Source of the DNA: Orbilia blumenaviensis | Taxonomy: Eukaryota; Ascomycota; Orbiliomycetes; Orbiliales; Orbiliaceae | Reading direction: 5' to 3' | Length of the DNA stretch: 64,000 nt | Assembly: GCA_036872755.1 (NCBI GenBank) | Contig: JAVHNS010000004.1 | Coordinates: forward strand, 1,426,001-1,490,000 | In this document: positions 57,763 to 64,000 of the stretch, piece by piece | Position numbering within the stretch: the first letter of the stretch is position 1 | Layout of the letters: every line of letters starts with the position of its first letter | The notes under the pieces: model-generated | The model's database searches: none | Seen by the model: only the letters and a program-made list of their open reading frames with translations | Told to the model about the DNA's origin: nothing | Translations under genes and position numbers: made by a program

Positions 57763-57771
57763 ATCTGATAA
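57763..57771 (+). promoter_or_regulatory. GATA-type iron-regulator site (ATCTGATAA)
   Basis: Exact match to ATCWGATAA, about 850 bp upstream of the siderophore transporter start. One-mismatch sites occur at about 56487 (ATTAGATAA) and 58358 (ATTTGATAA). The last is about 260 bp from the start. Confidence 0.45.
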
Positions 57772-58619
57772 TGCATGCGAAGCGGCAAGTCGCAAACTTT
57801 CATGTTGGAATTTTCGAATTTGAAGGGACCAAACCTTCCCTAATTCACAACCGAAGAATGTGAGAAAAATATTGATCAAGCAGCTGGAGGGAGGAAGGGA
57901 GGGGAATAACTTGAACTCGCGTACCCAGCGCCCGACAGATGGGCCCTGGAGGAAAATATCCAGTTTCTTACATTTTAATTGTCATGAAAACCTAATTGCT
58001 ACGCGTGGGGTGCCACAAAGGGAGGGATTACGATATGATATGATCAAGTCGAAGAACGGAAAGCTCCCCAAGGCGGGAGCCACCCACGCTAATTGGGAAC
58101 GACAAATGCACGATCGGTGGGTCCATTAGCCTCGCATCCTTTGTATTTGTCTTTTGCAGAAAGAGCTGGGGTAGTAGCAGATCACAGACATGGAGGGCAT
58201 GCAACAGTGCCGTCAGGGAAAACCTTGGTTCTTTTTCTTTTTCGTTTCTTGCTACTATACTGTTGTCTCGCATGGTTCAGAATTTTTCTTCTCTCCCCTA
58301 GCGCAGATGACTTCCAGACCCTGTACGCACTGCTCATACAGGAAGGCAGTTGACTGTGAACGATTTGATAATGTCACAAACGGCGGGCATGATTCCCAGG
58401 GCATTGGGTATGGGTATATCTTCAGGGTATTCCCACCTGGATAGATTTCCATAATCTTTTGGATCTTATCTCTCCACGCCATCTCATCACCTTCTCCTCT
58501 CAAGGCCCTTTCCTTGCCGATGTCCCTCGTGGATTGGTGAAGAGTCGAAATATTCCAATCAATTCGATAGAAAGACGAAAGAAGCTGTTCGCCTTCCTCG
58601 TGAAGCGAAACTCGCAATA

Positions 58620-60714
58620 ATGTCGTCCTTGTTTTCTAAACTCGGACTTAAAAAGTCCGAAGCCGCAGAAGTCCCGGTCGACGGCAAAGATGACCGGTAT
58701 GAGACCTCGAGCATCGAGTCCGCTGAGAAGCAGACTGGTGTGCAGAAGGTTGAGGCCATTGCCTTGACTTGGTCGAAAACTTCTTTATGGGTAGCCTATG
58801 CTGGGTAAGTCAATGCTGTTCACAGTAAAACACCTAGAAAAATGCTTGGGTTCTAGGTTGTATACTGTCGCGTCGCGGACGATGCATGCTAACATGCTCA
58901 TGCTTGAAGTATCCTTTTGATGGCAACCTCGACCTCCCTCGAGTCGCAAACAACATACCTGTATTCCAGTTATGCGCTGTCTGGATTTGGTTTCCATTCA
59001 CTCCTGTCGACCGTTTCGATTGTTACAGGTGTCATGTATGGTAAGTGTTACACAACGGTCGGTGCCTTCCGTTAATAGGCCAGGATGGTAGGCTAATATG
59101 CATAACCTTAAATAGCCGTCGTGAAGCCACCAATGGGCAAGATTGCCGACGTCTTCGGTCGTTTCGAAGCCTTTGTTCTCGCGATCCTATTCTTCGTCAT
59201 CGGGTACATTATGCTCGCATCCAGTAATTCCGTTGAGACATATGCTGGCGCCCAGGTGTTCTATGCCGCCGGTGCCACTGGTTTGATCATTCTCCAACAG
59301 GTCTTTGTCGCCGATACCACTGACCTGTTGAATCGTGCTTTGTTCTCCTCAATTCCTGACCTGCCGTTCTTGTGGACTGTCTGGGCCGGTCCCGAGGTCG
59401 GCGCTGCTGTCTTGAAGGGTTCGACCTGGAGATGGGGTTACGGTATGTGGGCTATTATCTTGCCTGCCTGCTCGCTCCCACTTCTCGGTGCCCTCTTCAT
59501 GAACACATTGAAGGCAAAGAAGAAGGGTCTCCTCCCACCAAGCAAGGTCAAGGAGTACGGTATCGTTAAGTTCTTGGGCAAGACATTCTGGGACTTGGAC
59601 GTCATCGGACTGTTGCTTTTCACTGCTGCTTTGTGCTTGCTCTTGATCCCTCTTACCCTTGGTGCTGGTGCTGTTGGAAAATGGAAGAACCCAAGCTTGA
59701 TTGCTATGATGGTCGTCGGAGGTGTATGCTTGATTATCTTCCCATTCTTTGAGATGAACAAGAAGCTCGCCCCAAGCCCACTTCTTTCGCTCAGACTTCT
59801 TAAGAACCGAACTGTTCTTGCTGGTACTCTTATTGCCGTTTTCTACTTCAGTAAGTTCCTTATATGATGCATATTTGCATCAATTCTTTGAGAGGGGCGG
59901 GGGACATTCGCTAACATGCTCAACAGTGGCTTTCTACCAATCCGTTTTCCCATACTTCTACTCTTACCTCGTCGTCGCCAACGACCAATCCGTTGTCTCT
60001 GCCGGTCGTATCGTCCTCACCTTCTCCTTCACTTCCACAGTCTCGTCCATTATCATCTCGTTCTTCATCAAGTGGTCTGGACATTACAAGTACTTCGTCT
60101 GCACTGGTGGTCTCATCTACATTCTCGGATTCGGACTTATGCTTCGATACCGTGTCGAGGGCTCCACCCGTACCCAGATTGTCATTAACCAGGTCCTCGT
60201 CGGTCTCGGTGGTGGCTTCCTTAACGTTCCAGCACAATTGGGTGTCCAATCCGTCGTTCCACATCAAGATGTTGCCGCAGCCACTGCATTGTTCCTTACT
60301 GCCATCTCCGTCGGCCAGGCCATTGGATCCGCTATCTCCGGTGCAATCTGGACTAACAACTTGCTCCCAAAGCTCAACCAGTACCTCCCAGAGGATGTTA
60401 AGGCCAATGCGACCCTCATCTACTCCGACTTCACGCATGCTAGCTCGTACCCAATCGGTAGCGACGCCAGGAATGCCATCAACAGGTCGTACCAGGAGAC
60501 CATGAGGCTGTTGTTGATCGGTGCCTTGGTTAGCGCCGTTCCAATTGTCTTCCTTACTTTCTTTATGGAGAACGTGGACCTGAAGGCCAGGGAGCAACAG
60601 AACACCAAGGGCCGTATCTTCGGTAGCAGCAGCTCAGACGCTGATGAGCGCATCGCACAAGAAGAAAGCCATGTCGTTGAAAAGCGACAGTCGGACGCCG
60701 GACTCAAGGCCTAG
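58620..60714 (+). CDS. MFS siderophore-iron transporter, SIT family (four exons)
   Basis: Exons 58620-58804, 58910-59040, 59116-59850 and 59927-60714 keep phase and give 612 residues. Introns have GTAAGT donors and GCTAAC-type branch sites. SIT-family proteins (MirB/Sit1-like) are proton symporters that import ferric siderophores across the plasma membrane. The cytosolic N-terminus (ETSSIESAEKQTGVQKVEAI) leads into W..TSLWVAYAGILLMATSTS. Conserved loops include VVKPPMGKIADVFGRFEAFV and VFVADTTDLLNRALFSSIPD, then LPFLWTVWAGPEVGAAVL and TWRWGYGMWAIILPACSLPL. The second half has MAFYQSVFPYFYSYLVVAND and VLVGLGGGFLNVPAQLGVQS, then VPHQDVAAATALFLTAISVG. About 14 membrane segments fit the family. 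The third and fourth exons meet within ATG GCT TTC. GATA-type motifs upstream suggest iron repression. The exact siderophore cannot be told. Confidence 0.92.
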
Positions 60715-62092
60715 GCTTGACAAGCTTCAGCCAAGGCGCTTGAAGGTTTGGGTTCAGCGTTTTTGTTTTTTCGTTTGATTCTGTCCTGTTGATGTTGGAT
60801 CGGTTTAGTTTAATACCGTACAATGCATGGATCTCATCCGGGAGGTGATACGAAGTATGTATAGTCGTAGACACGGAGATATGGGTCCAAGAATAATATA
60901 ATGAGTACTACTACCACTACCACTACCAACTTGGTATATATATATATTTCTACTACTACCACCACGTTACCAAGAGAGCTATTGATGAGCATAAACGAGG
61001 ATTGTAATACGTAATGGACAAAACAATGCGGTCCACCATGCGCGATCGCTATATTTAAACCAACTGGATGAGTTCCGTGCGTTCCGGACTCCGAGATAGC
61101 TAGGTAGCTGTTTTCTGTCTGTCACCCCAGCCTTGTATACCTCCGGATATGCATGCTTTTAAGTAATCGAAAACGTAAAAATTCTACTTTGAGTACCATG
61201 ATATCGCCAGGATCCATCATGATCGGTTTATATTAATCTTCAGCTGGCCAGTAGAAGGTGTTGCCTTGAAGGCTGTACGACATATCGGAGCTCAGAAGAC
61301 GACAAGATGCGGATATGATTCGACCAGAGTTGTCGATAAGAGGCTATATTTACCCGCGTTTGAATATCATCGTGGTATGCGGACGGGCTTGAGATGCTCT
61401 AGGCTGCCACTTTGCGAACTGGATAGCTGCTTTCTAGATGGATGTACCCGCCAGCTCCTCCAAAGCGGCAGGTGGGGCGCATGGAAGAAAGCATCGAAGC
61501 GGGCGGTGGTGCGACGTCTGATCTTTTTTTTTTTTTTTTTTTTTTTTTTGATCGACTATTCCCCGAGTTAGAATTCGAATTCTATCATATGTATACCCGA
61601 GAATTGACTGTTTGATCGTGAAGTCGAAGGAAGTACGAACTGGCTTCAGGCTTCCTACTATAGTAACTTTACCGCCAAATTTAAATGTTACAACGGGTAC
61701 TCTGCAGCCAGCAGTAGCAACGAGCAACAACAATTTCGCCAGGAACCATTTTTGTATTCCGATCAACCCGTATTGTTGGCCTTACTTACCTAAGTACTTG
61801 TAGAAGCGCTTAAGTACCTCCTACGCCTTATTTTTCACTGCCCTGGCTAGTCTAAGACTGGCTTGCGTTTGATATATAAGCACTCTTATAGCACTTGTCT
61901 AGGTCCAGAATTTAAAACGCACCCTTCCGCCCTACGACAGCACAGACAGTGCTCCGGCCAGTGCTTAAGTAAGTCAAGCAAGTACCTAGGCTAAGCACTT
62001 AGGTATACGTACGTATACTCCCAACTGAACAGCAGCGGAGGGTAGTATACCTAGTTATCCATATCTTATATAAAATACGGGATAGCCAGGGT
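60715..62092. other. Intergenic, no gene seen
   Basis: It holds a TAC/ACC-rich stretch (60905-60965), a 26-nt T tract (61524-61549), and clustered AAGTACCT/ACTTAAGT-type strings just upstream of the peptidase gene (61780-62010). No gene was supported. Confidence 0.55.
61524..61549. repeat. Poly(T) tract, 26 nt
   Basis: Homopolymer in the spacer between the transporter and peptidase genes. Confidence 0.9.
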
Positions 62093-64000
62093 ATGCGGTT
62101 TATAAAATCCCTCGTCCTCCGATCAAAGCCCATCCAGCTGCTCCAAACGAGATCGAGATCCCTAACATTCCTCGCCTTCCGTGGGGTCGCCGTCAATACC
62201 CGCCACCAATACCTAAACTACCAGCAGCTTCCAACACCTGCCCAATCCCGTTATCGCCGGCTGCCTGCGAAAATGGATATAAACACCGCCGTCACCCCGC
62301 CCGCAAGCCTGACCGCCGCCGACACCGCCAGATTCTCCACCCAGGCCGAACCAAAGATGCTCGTCAAATCTCCCGGGTCGCATGACCCTAACACTCAATC
62401 AAACTACCTGATATTCTATCCTCTGCATAATAAGGTTTCGATAACGATCGATTTCGACAAGAAGAAATTTTCTGGCGATATCACGACCGAATTCGAGTGC
62501 AGACAGCAAGGGACATGTGATGAGATCTTGCTTGATACTAGAGATGTAGAGGTACAGAGTGTGGATATTATCAGCGGACCCGGACTGAAAGGTTGGAGTC
62601 TCGGAGAGGAAGCGAAGAAGGGCAACTACGGCAGGCAGTTGAAAATCTCCCTGGCCAAGGGTGTCGACTACCAGGATAAAGTGACAGTGAAGGTAATACA
62701 ATTACTTCATACGGCTTCGATGGATTTTTTAATGGTCTTGAGTTAACGAATATGTGGATTAAATAGATCAACTTCGCGACCACAGAGAAATCCGCCGCTC
62801 TCCAATGGCTCACACCCGAGCAGACTACCAACGGAAAATTCCCCTACGTATTCTCACAATGCGAACCGACATATGCTCGTACTATCTTCCCATGCGCGGA
62901 TACCCCAGCCGCAAAATCCACATACGAGTTCTCCATCCGTTCACCTCTCCCGGTATTATGCTCAGGTCTCCAAACCACCGTTGGAGCCTTCGACAAGGCC
63001 TCTGGCTCCCTTCTATACGGCTATGAACAGAAGGTTCCAATTCCTTCTTACCTCTTTGCTTTAGCCTCCGGTGATATCGCCGGAACAAGGGTCGGTCCCC
63101 GAAGCTGGGTGTGGGGTGCTGCTGAGGAGCTTGTGAAGCTCAAGGCTGAGCTGGACGGAGAAGTTGAGAAGTTCATCTCGATTGCCGAAGATATCACTAA
63201 GAGCGAGTACTCATGGGGCACTTATAACGTCCTGATCCTGCCACCGAGTTTCCCATTCGGTGGTATGGAGAACCCGGTCTTCACATATGCCACACCAAGT
63301 ATCATCAGCGGAGACAAGGAAAACATCGACGTTATCGCCCACGAACTGGCACACAGCTGGAGTGTATGCCCCCCTAACTTTCATTGATTCTTATTATGTT
63401 CTGACTTATTATACAGGGTAACTTGGTCACCAACGCCACCTTCCAAGACTTCTGGCTCAACGAAGGCTGGACAACCTACCTAGAACGCCGTATCGGCGCC
63501 GCCATCCACGGCGAGAAGTTCTTCGACTTCTCCTCCATCATCGGCTGGAAATCCTTCGAAGAATCAGTAAACGAATACGGCCCGGACCATGAGTTTACAA
63601 AACTTGTCCCTAACCTGGTCGACCAAGACCCAGATGATTCGTTCAGCAGTATTCCCTATGAGAAGGGTTTTACTTTCATCAGGAAGCTAGATAAGCTAGT
63701 CGGCCGTGAGAAGTGGGATACTTTCATTCCACACTACTTTAAGACATTTAAGGGCAAGAGTTTGACGAGCAGAGTATTCAAAGAGACGGTTCTGGGCTTC
63801 TTTGAGAACGACCCTGAGGCTTATGAAGCACTAACAACAAAGATCGATTGGGATAAAGAGTACTATTCCCCCGGCTTACCCGAGAAGCCAGAATTTGACA
63901 CCAGTATGGTGGATGTTTGCTACGAGTTGGCAAAGAAATGGAAGAATAAGGATCTATTAGGATTCGAGCCGGATAAGAATGATATGGAAGGCTGGACTGC
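62093..64000 (+). CDS. M1 metallopeptidase, leukotriene A4 hydrolase family (3' end outside the window)
   Basis: Exons 62093-62692, 62767-63363 and 63417 to beyond the window edge. The family combines a zinc aminopeptidase with epoxide hydrolase activity. The N-terminal beta domain contains SNYLIFYPLHNKVSITIDFD. The catalytic core shows FSQCEPTYARTIFPCADTP, the exopeptidase motif PFGGMENP, and VIAHELAHSWS spliced to GNLVTNATFQDFWLNEGWTT. Zinc ligands are His392 and His396 with Glu415 (HEXXH-18-E), and the general base is Glu393. The 53-nt last visible intron falls exactly between HSWS and GNLV. The first 60 residues are Arg/Ser/Leu-rich with no acidic residue (MRFIKSLVLRSKPIQLLQTR), like a mitochondrial presequence. 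Met61 (62273, MDINTAV) is the usual cytosolic start, so two isoforms are possible. At least 593 residues are visible; the C-terminal helical domain is cut off. Confidence 0.93.

Larger units (their letters stand above)
53033..58619. other. Gene-poor spacer, 5.6 kb, with possible gene relics
   Basis: No complete gene was supported. Two short frames look formerly coding. One is at 54303-54584: a signal-peptide-like start KNLIILSISTALVINASPLV without an ATG. The other is at about 55680-55854: an acidic YDNEAEYEAVSDDQTDDFEY segment ending at a stop, with no start. GATA-type iron motifs lie at 56746 and 57763 (separate entries). A T-rich run is at 56071-56092. Confidence 0.5.

Noticed and set aside
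59920..60597. 225-codon frame antisense to the siderophore transporter
   Set aside because: Shadow of a strongly codon-biased real exon. No start context or family match.

Overview
This is nuclear DNA of a filamentous ascomycete (Pezizomycotina). The evidence is short spliceosomal introns (mostly 44-105 nt, GTAAGT/GTATGT donors, CTAAC-type branch sites, YAG acceptors), ascomycete-type housekeeping proteins, widely spaced genes, many homopolymer tracts, and fungal families such as a SIT siderophore transporter and F-box/BTB adaptors. The genus cannot be fixed from sequence alone. I found no rRNA, tRNA or CRISPR.

Layout. 0-8 kb: a family X DNA polymerase (minus) and the cohesin factor PDS5 (plus, four exons) share a divergent promoter with several ACGCG motifs. 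9.4-11.1 kb: a secreted, repeat-rich disordered protein. 12.9-15 kb: inositol-pentakisphosphate 2-kinase (IPK1), whose unusually long first intron holds a 131-bp fold-back element. 16.5-18.5 kb: a Pro/His-rich protein whose C-terminal third resembles the Gag/ORF1 domain of fungal LINEs. 18.5-33 kb: a 14-kb gene-poor tract whose one convincing gene is a 68-residue, two-exon Cys/His protein on the minus strand at 24.2-24.5 kb. 33-36 kb: replicative DNA ligase I (minus), with a PIP box split by an intron, an apparent alternative mitochondrial leader, and a perfect MCB box upstream. 36.4-53 kb: an accessory-looking block with two diverged tandem paralogs of an unrecognised family, a two-F-box Cys-rich protein, a further orphan gene, a MITE-like element, a BTB/POZ protein, and an F-box-like/LRR/Cys-rich protein, separated by long spacers. 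53-58.6 kb: a gene-poor spacer with possible relics. 58.6-60.7 kb: a SIT-family siderophore transporter with GATA-type iron sites upstream. 62.1 kb to the edge: an M1-family leukotriene A4 hydrolase/aminopeptidase, cut by the window end.

The two flanks are conserved housekeeping genes (replication, repair, cohesion, inositol phosphate metabolism, iron uptake, peptide turnover). The middle is rich in orphan families and ubiquitin-ligase adaptor-type proteins, a pattern usual for fast-evolving fungal regions. All exon structures were worked out by hand from reading frame, splice signals and family motifs. Those for PDS5, IPK1, DNA ligase, the transporter and the peptidase keep phase exactly and restore conserved motifs. 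The orphan-gene models are less secure.
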